Shown one piece after another: positions 54,214 to 64,000 of a stretch of DNA of 64,000 nt; position 1 is the stretch's first letter, and each line of letters starts with the position of its first letter. The stretch comes from Gonatopus flavifemur (taxonomy: Eukaryota; Arthropoda; Insecta; Hymenoptera; Dryinidae). Location: the NCBI GenBank assembly GCA_018340375.1, contig JAFFJZ010000002.1:14526001-14590000 (forward strand). The letters are read 5' to 3'. The position numbers and the translations under genes were made by a program. The notes beneath the pieces were generated by a model. The model searched no databases, was not told the origin of the DNA, and was given only the letters and a program-made list of their open reading frames with translations.

Positions 54214-54857
54214 ACAAATCAAATCATTCGGATTATTAAAGAAATCATCATCAATGCATATATATTTTTGTATGAGAAATCTCGTATTTGAAATGAGCAA
54301 TGATCGATTTGAAAATATCAAATCTACAGACTTATCATCAAATTTCGTTATCTTGGAATTCTAATTCATTCAAATTTGATAAAACTGTTGTTTATTTGAA
54401 TTCGTCGTACCGTCAAAAATGTGGATTCGTCGCGATACTTTCTAGTTTGAATGAAAGGAACTTCTTATCGCGGAGATAACATTTGTCTCAATTGTACCAA
54501 ATATCTCTATATGTTTTATCATTTGAGAAAAAATGTTTTCCTCGATTTATGTAACAAACTACGTACTGTTTGTGCATATGGTATGATAATGAATTTTGAA
54601 AAATTTATTCTGTCTTTAAATTCATCTGTTCTTTTATGTCGTCACTTAAGGAGGTCATCCCATGTGATAAGTTGAAAAAATCGAATTTTTTCGCATAAAT
54701 TGATCCTTTATCATGTGTAGAGAGTGCTAGTCAAGTGATTTTGCAATATTCAAAGTCGTTGGAAAGTTACAGAAGTTATTATATCAAGTTCTTGGAGCGC
54801 TTTGTGCCGCTTTGGTTTGTTATTTAAGACCCGTCAATACGCATGTAAATTCATGTA

Positions 54858-55250
54858 TACACGGAGAAAAGCATATGGGACTGATTACCATACGTTCTAG
54901 TTCTCATTGCGGCTTTAGAATAGGAATTGAATGATGACTCGCGATTTGGTGATCATTACCATGTTGACCTATCGTTTTCATGGTAACTCTCTAAATCTGG
55001 AAGAGTGAAAAATCACGCGTCTCATTCCACTAAGTCTCAGCCGTGAGCCAGTTCGTTTCGAGTGAACTCCCACTCTTTTAGAGTGAAAAATTCACTCTAG
55101 AATTGAAGTGGCTGTGAGTTTATAACCTCAAACCTGGGACCATCACTCTGAAAGATTGGAAATTTGACTCGACATTTCGACAGGCTTACTTTTGGTTGGC
55201 TAAAGAGTGAAATCTCACCCTAACAATTATTCTTGAGAGAACGTGAACAG
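54858..55250. repeat. Diverged element with CACGGAGAAAA left end and GAGTGA words
   Basis: cacggagaaaagcatatggg opens it. 55000-55215 holds gagtgaactcccactc, tagagtgaaaaattcactc and aaagagtgaaatctcacc. No clean right end was found. Confidence 0.4.
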
Positions 55251-55291
55251 TTTATCGTACTTACTCCGATTTTGAATGCTACTTCCCACTG

Positions 55292-55556
55292 CACGGAAAA
55301 AAATGCCCATGTGAGAATCACATGAAAAGTGAGATAACGATTACAGCGTGGATCTCATGTAAAATTCACTACACAGTCCTGTTGGGTTTACATTGTTATC
55401 ATAGTTGCGTCACAGCAACACTACTCTCATTTACTTTGGTAATAAGGTAAATATAACATTGGTTCCAATGTAAATTTTACTTCAATTGTATTTATGTGAG
55501 CAGTTAAATTAAATTAACAACAACCAATGTAGAATTCACATGAGACTTTTTTCCGT
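55292..55556. mobile_element. MITE with CACGGAAAAAA ends and CACATG/ATGTGA words
   Basis: cacggaaaaaaatgcccatg at the left pairs with catgagacttttttccgtg at the right. Inside are gtgagaatcacatg and ttgtatttatgtgag. About 265 bp. Confidence 0.68.
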
Positions 55557-55800
55557 GTGGACAATGTTGCGAAACATTCCCAGTACGTCCCAGAGACTGT
55601 TAAAGTCCTACCATTGTAACGTTTCGAATGGAATCTTTCAAAATAACATCTCTGAAGCCTTGCAGGAATGTTTTGAGTTTCAAAAACGTTTCAGAGATAT
55701 TATTTTGAACCATTCTAATGGTAACATTGCAATGTATGATATTAGCAGTATCCATGGGGCGTTTCAGAAATATTCCGCTACATTTTGTTCAGTGGGTTAT
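55557..55800. repeat. Element with ACGTTTC/GAAACG words
   Basis: gaaacattcccagtacgtcc near the left and ccgctacattttgttcagtg plus gg at the right bound a stretch with aacgtttcgaatgg, aaaacgtttcagagat and gcgtttcagaaat. Its right end resembles that of 49148-49333. The 106-codon frame here is a word artefact. Confidence 0.45.
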
Positions 55801-55913
55801 TACAATTCTGAAATATCTGTCATTGAATTACTATTTTTCATAGTAACCGTTACCGTATAATTTTCTCCGTGTACATGGATATACTCACAACATGAGCTAC
55901 ATGTATAGAGACT

Positions 55914-56297
55914 AGGCTGGTTCTTATTTGACTCATAAAAGTTTTTTTCAGTTTGTTTTCATTTTCTGTTGTCAACAAAAAAATTTTTTTTCTATGGGGC
56001 ACCCTGTAATTTTATCCTACATTATGAAGAAGTCCTACAATATTTTTTACATAATTTTCAAAAAAGATTCAGAGGTCGCTACCGACGTTTTCAATAGGCA
56101 TTTTGATCCCTATTTCAAACGTCGGTAGCGACCCCTGAATCTCTATTGAAAATTATGTGAAAAATATTGTAGGACTTCTTCATAATGTAGAACAAAATTA
56201 GAGGGTGCCCCGTACAAAAAAAAAAACTTTTCGTTGACCACAGAAAATGAAAACTAACTAAAACAAACTGTTTTGAGTGAAATAAGAACCACCCTAA
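55914..56297. repeat. Near-perfect foldback element, arms about 185 bases
   Basis: taggctggttcttatttgac at the left pairs with gaaataagaaccaccctaa at the right. Inward, tgttttcattttctgttgtc, ggggcaccctgtaattttat, gaagaagtcctacaatattt and gaggtcgctaccgacgtttt each have a close complement. The loop is only about 20 bases (around 56095-56115). Confidence 0.85.
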
Positions 56298-57083
56298 TAG
56301 AGACGTCCAAGAGGAGATAGCAGAAGGGATCTCCTATGGACTGGGCATAGCAGATTAATGGAGAGTGAAGATTTCATAGTTCAAATCGTACTCGGACTCT
56401 TCATTTGGACTTTTGGATTTCGCTTAATTTTTCATGGTATAGTCAGCACAGTTATAGTTCTCGTCCAAACTAGGATAATTCTGATATCTGTCATAGTTTT
56501 TGTTCGCACGCTCAAAAAGTCGGAAAGTAAATTCCGAAACTGGGACCTTAACTTTTAGAAGCGTACCAAAAATTCGGTTTTGGTTATTTTTACTTTATCC
56601 TAGTTCACGCGATAACCACAGGTTCACAATTTAAAATGCGGTTTGATTCATATCATCCCAAATGAGCAGAACCTCTGAAATCATGGTAACCGTCAACCAA
56701 CTGTTCTCATAGATCAGTGTCTTTCGAACGCTGAACAATCGTTTCAATTCATTATTGACATTAGTAAGAATTCTGAGGAACTGTGAAAATATTGATAAAT
56801 ATATGGTAAAAATTCCCAAAATAAAGCGGATGAAGCTAGTTGTCACATGAGATGAGTTTTTTAACCATCAAAAATAGCAGGAAGTTATGAAGTACAGCAT
56901 TTTAAATAATAATCCAAAACATCCTCTAATTACTTCTGTAACAATCCTCCGAGGATAGCGGGACCGATGAATGGCCGTGCAATTTAGCAGTACCAAATAA
57001 TGACTGAAGTAAATTTGAAAGTTGTTGAATTCAAATATTCGATATTCATCGATTCGAGTAGATTCTACAATTCACATTGAATG
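56298..57083. other. Intergenic sequence, nothing recognised
   Basis: No element ends. Frames of 66-71 codons have no content. Confidence 0.3.
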
Positions 57084-57457
57084 CACGGAGAGAAATTGAT
57101 TTGGAAAGATTACCATTTCATTCGTACACTAGAACTATTCGGAAAAATCAGACAATAACTTACTCTCTAAATTCCTTGGAGTGGAGATTTCACTCTTAAA
57201 AGATGGTGAAATTGCACTCTTTGAACCGGGTTAAAACTTCATTCTGTTGGAGTAAGAATTCACTCCAAGGAATTTGAAGAGTATAACATAACTCCTAATC
57301 ATTGTCAGCTGTGATGGTAAAAATCGAGATTAATTTGAATTTTTACCATCACAACTGGCAATAATTAGGAATCACGTTATAACTTATTGTCTGATTTTTC
57401 CGAATGGTTCTAATTTACGGATAGAATGGTAATTTTTCCAAATACATTTCTCTCCGT
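57084..57457. mobile_element. MITE with CACGGAGAGAAATTG ends containing a GAGTGA core
   Basis: cacggagagaaattgatttg pairs with caaatacatttctctccgt. Inward, ggaaagattaccatttc pairs with gaatggtaatttttcc and cagacaataacttac with taacttattgtctg. The centre (57163-57275), cttggagtggagatttcactc in part, repeats the core of 45979-46186. Confidence 0.75.
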
Positions 57458-57780
57458 TTGCTTGTATGGCTTTCATATTCGATTGAGTTCTCAGTATTTT
57501 GAGTTGTTGACTTTTTTGATATAGTCGGTCATTCGCTGGTCTCGCTACCCTAGTTCATAACCGACCTATACATGAACTTTCTGCACCTTCATCGTATAGA
57601 AATTCGATATTATTGGAGTTTGAACAGGAACTATAGAAACGAAACGAAAATGCAAACTCACATGAACTGTTGAATCATCGTTATTTATCTTCTCGAATGA
57701 ATTCTTTGTAATTCTTTGTAACTGAAAACATCGATCGAAGAATGTATTGCAAGATTTTGGGTATTCAACAGCTGAGTATT

Positions 57781-58018
57781 CCACTGTAAAGAATGATTGT
57801 GGAATTTTCCCCAAAAAAATTATGGCGGCAAAGTCCCTTCACAAGTGGGGAATTTTCCACCCATAATTCGGTCAAATTTTCCCTCATTTGTGAAGAATTC
57901 AACACCCAAAAAACAAAATAATTCCTCAAAGTGGTGAAAAAATCCCTCATTTTTGACGATAAGGGGACGAAATCCACCAACAGGGTGAAGAAAAACTTCC
58001 CAGATTTTTTACAATGTT
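57781..58018. repeat. TTCAACACCC-core repeat, copy 2
   Basis: ttcaacacccaaaaaaca at 57898 is surrounded by ggggaattttcc, aaattttccctcat and aaaaatccctcat words. The ends are ccactgtaaag and ttttttacaatg. Confidence 0.55.
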
Positions 58019-60084
58019 CGTTATTCGATTACTGATTATTCGTTTCAATGAACGATTCAAACGATATAATAGCCTTTACTCTATCCTGCAAATTTTTATT
58101 CAAAAGACATATTATTCGAATTCTAAAAATAAACTCGCCATATTGAATGAATTAAATCAAAGAAAATTATACAATCGAATCGAGAAAACATTACCTAAAC
58201 ACTTGAATAAAATCTAAGTAGATCTAGAGATAATAGATTCAAAACATGAATCTCTTGACGTCACCACTGATGCGATAACAATGTCCGAACAATTAAAAAA
58301 AATAAATAAATGGATACAGTTACTTCATAACACGGTAATAAAGTAATATTATCCATATGCAATTTGAGAAGAGTTTCTCTAATGATGAACAGTATGCAAA
58401 TAGAAAAAGAGAATTCATATTCTATTGAAATAAATAATATCGAATGTAAATGACCAAGTTTTGTTTCAATTGCGTGATCAAGTTTCGTGTTTCCCAATTT
58501 CCATAGATAACGATAAATTGTTCAATTAAATTCAATTATTTTGAATTAGGTCTTCACTTTACCTATGCCATCTAGAAAACCTAACATTACCAACTTAATT
58601 ATATGTTGCTGAAGTTTGAATTGTTTATTGGAACGAATTGGTAATCGAATCATGCAATACTCAGATGTTAAAGGCTCAAAAAATTCTAGTAAATTCTTCA
58701 AACGATGTTTCCAGTTACAAACAGTTAATGCGAAATAACAAACACCGATGATTTATCAGATTTTGTGTGGTTTAATTTTCGTTTCGTTTTTATAAACGAT
58801 TCAAACTTCATTTAATCGTGCTGAAAATTGAAAACCTTGGTCTCAAACTGTAATCATTCTTTCAATATTTTTCAAGCATCTTTCTGGATATTCAAAACCA
58901 AAAATTCACTCATTTTACTAAGAGCTTTTGATATCTGACGAGTAATAAAATTTTCTCGACACACCTCTTACTCTTCGGCAAAATTAACCATCCCACCAAC
59001 AGTCAATTTATTGATTCGATCAAATTGTGGATTATTCACTGATATATATGATAAGGGAATAATAGTTTGTTCTATATAATCTTGTTCATGTATTGATTTC
59101 ACTTGTTTCTTTCATTTTACAATAACAAAAAACACGAAATATCACAAAAGTGTCTGAACTTATCTTTTATTATCATTCGAAATAAAATGTAATTAATTAA
59201 CTTTGAAATATCAGCCACCGAAGAAGGTCATTGGTGACTCCAACTACCAAAACAAATAAATCGTGGCTGATATACATTATGTGTTATTGGATGAATTTGA
59301 ATTTTTTTTATACCAAACTGTAACACGAATCCTCTGTCAAACCTTAATTTACTTACAAACATTCTAATTTTGGATTTCTTCTCAACTAAACTATTATTAT
59401 TTACACAACGATTTTTCTCTCACGGTGTATTAATGGCATTCAAACGCAGGATTAGAAATGACATCCAGTTCTTGAGAAATTTAATTAAATATTGTTATCA
59501 TAACACTAGAAAAACACTTATACGGATTCGAAGATATTCTTTTCAAATTCTCATCACGATAAACGAGCAATCGATGACAGTTATTAATCAATTAAAGTGT
59601 AATCAATGACAGCGTTCGAGAATGGATTTATGAAACCTTGAAACATTACGCTAGATAGGAGTTAATTGAAATACTCATTCAAAAGTTGTTACTCCTTTAT
59701 GTTCAATTAACATGTAGTGTTTAACGTGAAGTTGTGAATTTGAATATGATGACTTGTAAGAGACAAGAGTAAACAGAAAAATTGTTTATCATAAATCGTC
59801 ATACATGTTGATGAATATGTTATGAAGTAGGTTCTTTTTTCGCTAATGAATTTAATCATCCGTAATGAGCAATGTTTCTTCGCGTACATATGATCTATAT
59901 AACACCTCGTGTACCTCGTATAGGGACAAATGTAGATAACTCTAAAATCTATTATTGCATAAACTTCCGTTACTTATACATGGAAACTGCTATGGATCCT
60001 CATGAAATTGAACATCGATCATATGGCAAAAATAAATGGAGAAGAATAATTAGGAATAATCAATTTCCCATCCTCAAAGAACGT
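58019..60084. other. Intergenic sequence, nothing recognised
   Basis: A 58-base hairpin sits at 59209-59266 (atatcagccac with gtggctgatat). No coding frame with recognisable content. Confidence 0.35.
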
Positions 60085-60174
60085 TAGAGCAGTATTCGGA
60101 GCAATATCGCAGAAGTATTGCTGCAATATTACTATAATATTCTAATATTGCTCTGATATTATGTGCTAGGTGGG
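60085..60174. repeat. Short element with AGCAATATT words and a CCCACCTAGCACA-type end
   Basis: ggagcaatatcgcagaagta, ttgctgcaatatt and tctaatattgctctgata form overlapping hairpins. The right end reads tatgtgctaggtggg, whose complement is close to the CCCACCCAACACA end at 43405. Confidence 0.5.
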
Positions 60175-60238
60175 ATCTGTTGACTCACAATGCTTGAAAG
60201 AGCAACTGAAAGGACCTAAAAATCATACTGGAATCATA

Positions 60239-60512
60239 CACGGAAAAAATTAGTGATCCAAATTTTCGTTAACTAGTATGTCACTTTTGGACGGAGCACA
60301 AATTCGATGAGAATTCGTACACTAGGTTTTAATGATTCGTTGACTTCGTCGATTGTTTCACCAATCAAATTGACTTTTCATTTCGATCGTTGGAATAATG
60401 AAAAGAATCAACGAATTATTAAAATCCAGTGTACGAATTCTTTTGGAATTTGTGCTTCGTCCCAAAGTGACATACTAATCAACGAGAATTTGGATCACTA
60501 ATTTTTTCCGTG
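60239..60512. mobile_element. MITE with CACGGAAAAAATTAGTG ends, almost fully folding
   Basis: cacggaaaaaattagtgatc pairs with gatcactaattttttccgtg. Inward, tatgtcacttttggacggag pairs with cgtcccaaagtgacata, and gaattcgtacactaggtttt with aaaatccagtgtacgaattc. 274 bp. Confidence 0.82.
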
Positions 60513-60689
60513 TATGAATAAAAGAATTGAAGTGAATATAATATGTATATAATTTTCATAGAATCATATATGGCTTATATATAAACTATATTGAATTATA
60601 TATAACTTATACATGATTTTGAAAATTTTTCCACTCGCAATGGAATTCATCAAATTTTTTATTCCTAAATCGTGAAAATTTTGATATAA

Positions 60690-60957
60690 AGTACAATGGG
60701 AACATACGATGTAAGAACGTTGCTATGATTTTCCCCCATTTGGTGACAGCAAAAATCCTCCATGAGGTGATTCTTTTTTCCCAAGACTTGATAGAATTTT
60801 CTTTCAACTTTTGGAAGATTCAACACCCAAAAAACGGCATAGTCGCTCAGAACAGAGGAAGAATTCCCTATCTCTGATGAAACAACCATCCTCTCACGAT
60901 CAAAAGATGGATTCTACTATCAAAGTGAGAAAAGATTTCCCATATTTTCACAGTGTA
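60690..60957. repeat. TTCAACACCC-core repeat, copy 3
   Basis: attcaacacccaaaaaacg at 60818 is followed, as in the other copies, by gaaaagatttcccatatttt and cacagtgtaat at the end. Confidence 0.55.
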
Positions 60958-61675
60958 ATTTTTTGTTGTTAAATTAAGGTTACACACGTCGGAATCAGGA
61001 AAAGTGTTCAAAACTTTCAGTAGACATATTTTTATCTTGAAAAAATACATCAAAATTGACTTATTCTCCAAGCAAAAGAAAATATGTTCGAGATGTGTTA
61101 TACATTATTTGTCATAAATTTGTACACGCTGAATTCAAATTTGAAAAAAGAATTTGTCTAAACTGAAGAAAAAGTATTGTTTTCATAACAATACTATTCA
61201 GCTGTTACAGCTATCTGAAGTATAGGGATATCTTTATTGTTCCCACAGGAACGATCTACGTATCGCTACCGCAATCATTTGTCATAACCATATTTCAGAT
61301 CGTTACCATAACCACACATTTTTTTCAGTGCACTGTTTCAAGATTCTTCGAGAAGCATGACTTGAATTATTAACAAAATGAGAACAATTACAATTTCTTC
61401 AATTATATCTATGAATGAAAATAATATAAAGGCACAAGTTCTCTTTGAACTATATTTCTAATATCCAAAAATGATTGGAAAAATAATTAACAAATCCAGT
61501 AAACATGGTACAATTAGAAGAACCCCAGTTTAAGCCTGCAATTTTAGAGAATATCATGATATCTCTGATATACCATATAATGGAAATGTGTCTCCTACTT
61601 CTTACACATTATTTTTCACATATTTTGACACACCGAATCCAGATCTCGAAACAAACTGTCTGCGGGATCTGCATA

Positions 61676-62022
61676 CACGAAGAAAAATGCAGCTCAAAAG
61701 GATAGTAATCGTTAATAGAAAACTGGAGAATATTCCTTAAAATCTAAGAATTTTTCTTAAGTTCGTAATAAACATAAAACGGTTCAGATTTCTCTTGAAT
61801 ATCGCTCGAAAAACAATGAAAAATTATCAATACTTAACAAATCATAAAAACAAATATGAAGTTTCCAAAAGTCGCACATGAAATTTTACAAAGTAAATAA
61901 CAAAATTTTGGAATCTTATTTTCAAATTCTTAGATTTTAAGAAATATTCTCAGATTTTAAGAAATATTCTCCAATTTTCAATTAAAGATTACTATCCTGT
62001 CGAGCTGCATTTTTCTCCGTGT
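61676..62022. mobile_element. MITE with CACGAAGAAAAATGCAGC ends
   Basis: cacgaagaaaaatgcagctc and ggatagtaatcgttaat pair with attaaagattactatcc and gagctgcatttttctccgtg. aaactggagaatattcctta pairs with taagaaatattctccaattt. About 347 bp. Confidence 0.78.
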
Positions 62023-62031
62023 AGGGTTCCA

Positions 62032-62287
62032 CACCGAAAAAAGTAATTTATTTGACCGAATGAACTGAAGTTAGTTGTGAAAATTGGTTCCGAGTAATAA
62101 AAGAATAGAAGCCTGTGATAAAAGCTGTAGTGAAGGTAACTTTAAATTAGTAACAGCAACTCAAGTCGGAGAAATTAAATTTGAATCTAGTTGAATCAAC
62201 GCCCGTTTTAGTTATCTGAATATCAACAACTGTATCTAGTTGCTGGAACTAATTTGGAGTGAGGGTAAGTAATTATTTTTTTCGGTG
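62032..62287. mobile_element. MITE with CACCGAAAAAAGTAA ends, abutting the previous one
   Basis: caccgaaaaaagtaatttat pairs with gtaattatttttttcggtg. Words around ctagttg/caactagat fill the interior. It begins 10 bases after the previous element ends. Confidence 0.65.
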
Positions 62288-62550
62288 CATGAAAAAGAGG
62301 ACTTGAGTGGAGAATGAATAACATGCTCCGCATTTTTCTGTCATAACTTCGTAAAGAAATAAAACAGAAGAAAAAATTCGCTAATTCGCTTCCTATGAAA
62401 ATTGTAAACATGCATTGTTCAGTACACGGTTTTTTATACAGTTCTTATATAATAATAAATATATAAGTACTCATATTCTGCTCCCTAAATTAAAATCAGT
62501 GGAATCTCATTGTTTCTGCAGTTCATGCTTCACCACCGGATGGAATCAGT

Positions 62551-62783
62551 GCAGTGAAAAAAATCATTTCAAAAGAATTGTATTATCTCAACAAAATTTG
62601 TGTTGTGTCAACAAAATTCTTTTGTTCAGAAAGATAACATTTTTTTTGTTATTAAAAAGAATTTTATTCCAATGAAAGAATTTTGTTGACACAACACAAG
62701 TTTGGTTAAAACAACAACAATTTTGTTGGGATGGCAAAATTCTTCTCTTGATCACATTTCAACATAATAATTTTCTTCAGTGC
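62551..62783. mobile_element. Element with CAGTGAAAAAA ends and ACAAAATTTTGT words
   Basis: gcagtgaaaaaaatcatttc at the left and ataattttcttcagtgcat at the right. The interior is a string of tctcaacaaaatttgtgttg, tcaacaaaattcttttgtt, aattttgttgacacaac and acaattttgttggg. Confidence 0.65.
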
Positions 62784-62825
62784 ATGAGAGAAATTCCACT
62801 CCACACATCGATTGTTCATTTTATA

Positions 62826-63500
62826 CTGAGTGATTCGAAATTGCCGTACACTTTTTCTGAAAGCAGATTCTTGATGAAATGCTGAAACGATTTTGATCCG
62901 GAGATATGAGCATTTTTTGAGTTTTTGAAAAATCCAAATATTTCGGAGGAAGTATCGTATCTTTGGCATTTGAAACCAAATCATTCTCTAAGGCAGATCG
63001 CAGGGTGTTCCTGGAAAAGAAATAAAACTAATATAGCTTCCTTCGTTGTGGAGTTGAAGCGATTTAAAGTTGTTGAATTCTGATTGGCTGGAATGCGCAA
63101 AATTTACAACCGCTATAACTCTACACTGAGAGACAGGGTCTATTCAAATATTCGACAACTAGGGAATTTAGTCATTGCAAATAAAAATTTAGTTCCGCCA
63201 GCTAAATTTTATTTGTCACAACTAAATTTTTGATTCTCATTGAATAAACCATTTTATTCATATTTCAGACAGCTAGACTTTTATTTACCCCAACTAGAGT
63301 CTAGCTAGCGTAAATAAAAATCTAGTTGCGGCAACTAACATTTAGTTGTCCCAACTAGGTACCTTTCTCTCAGTGTAATGAAAAAAACGCTCATATCTCC
63401 GAATCTAAGGGTCAGATCAAAGTATTCCGCACCAAAATCGTTTCAGAATTTCATCAACAATCTGCTCTCAAAAAAGTGTAAGGCAATTTGGAATCACCCA
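62826..63500. repeat. Inverted-repeat element split by a nested MITE
   Basis: gagtgattcgaaattgccgt, gaaagcagattcttgatg and gatccggagatatgagcatt pair with cgctcatatctccgaatct, catcaacaatctgctctc and ggcaatttggaatcaccc, with arms of about 110 bases around 63124-63377. Confidence 0.75.
63124..63377. mobile_element. MITE with CACTGAGAGA ends filled with TTTAGTTG/CAACTAAA words
   Basis: cactgagagacagggtc opens it and tacctttctctcagtg closes it. The interior repeats aaaatttagttccgcc, gtcacaactaaatttttg, agacttttatttacccc, aactagagtctagct and caactaacatttagttg. It is nested inside 62826-63500. Confidence 0.75.
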
Positions 63501-63503
63501 CTA

Positions 63504-64000
63504 TGTACTAATTCGCGGTGGTCAACTTTTCATTGCGACCAGTGAGATTTCACTGGTTCAAAATTTAGAGAGTACACAATTTGTATCCAATGAAAGTTTA
63601 CATCCAGATATTACTTTTTTGACTCACCGCGTCACTCCTTTTTATCAGTCAATCGTCGAGAATGAAAATTATCATGTTGATATTGTCATTCCTTTTACAG
63701 AAGTCAAAGGTTCAAGTTGTTGAGTGAAACTAATGACATCACAACTGTAGAATTTTTCTCTTATTTGTGTGCACATTATGACTTTCATATTGCACGATGG
63801 AACAATACGACGATGTGATTGTAAAATCAGATGCACGCGCGAGTCTTAATGAATACGTATATCGTAATCTAAATTCAATACGTCTGTAAATTATGAAATT
63901 ACAAGAATTCAGTAGTTTCTCTTTTTGACAATTTTTTCTGGGTAAATTTTGAGAACAGATAACAGTTTGATTTAATTTTCGGAATCAATGGAAAAGAGTA
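63504..64000. other. Sequence to the window edge, nothing recognised
   Basis: AT-rich, no element ends or exon signals seen. Confidence 0.3.

Noticed and set aside
55540..56128. 106- and 66-codon plus frames
   Set aside because: They overlap a word-type repeat and the perfect hairpin 55914-56297; the coding content is an artefact of repeats.

Overview
This is a 64-kb piece of an AT-rich, repeat-dense animal genome, almost certainly an insect. The evidence is spliced genes with GT-AG introns, three mariner transposons, tRNA-derived SINE-like repeats and very many small inverted-repeat elements. A hymenopteran is a reasonable guess, but nothing in the window proves the order. There is no operon, CRISPR array, rRNA gene or bacterial signal. 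Most reading frames of 60-130 codons are chance frames in AT-rich DNA or lie inside hairpins.

Two real genes were assembled exon by exon. (1) On the plus strand, 4591-24470 holds the 3' half of a kainate-type ionotropic glutamate receptor. Six exons (4591-4788, 13236-13461, 16894-17058, 18128-18228, 24163-24348, 24402-24470) join in phase into 314 residues covering transmembrane segment M3, the second ligand-binding lobe, M4 and the cytoplasmic tail. The amino-terminal domain, first lobe, M1 and pore are upstream of the window. (2) On the minus strand, 54213-51944 holds a complete TMEM86/YhhN-family lysoplasmalogenase gene. Five exons join in phase into 242 residues, with a polyadenylation signal about 50 bases past the stop. 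I see no functional link between the two genes.

The rest is introns and a roughly 27-kb intergenic stretch (24471-51943) filled with mobile elements. Three mariners (9322-10542 minus, 20503-22326 plus, 49596-50700 plus) have recognisable terminal repeats and TA target duplications; all have broken transposase frames. About 16 small elements share termini of the type CACGGAGAAAA or CACTGAGAAAA but have unrelated interiors. Other terminus classes are TTAA-GGG, CCCACCCAACACA, CCCTGC, and a TTCAACACCC-core group.

The most interesting signal is that many of these elements are filled with one short self-complementary word repeated imperfectly on both strands. Examples are TTGCTG/CAGCAA, GAGTGA/TCACTC, AGATGTCTT/AAGACATCT, GTAACC/GGTTAC, CAACTAAA/TTTAGTTG and ACAAAA/TTTTGT. 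The word differs from element to element while the ends stay constant. The elements nest inside each other up to four deep, most clearly at 20430-22510. This looks like a hairpin-driven amplification process acting on MITE-like units. I cannot test here how far it has been described.
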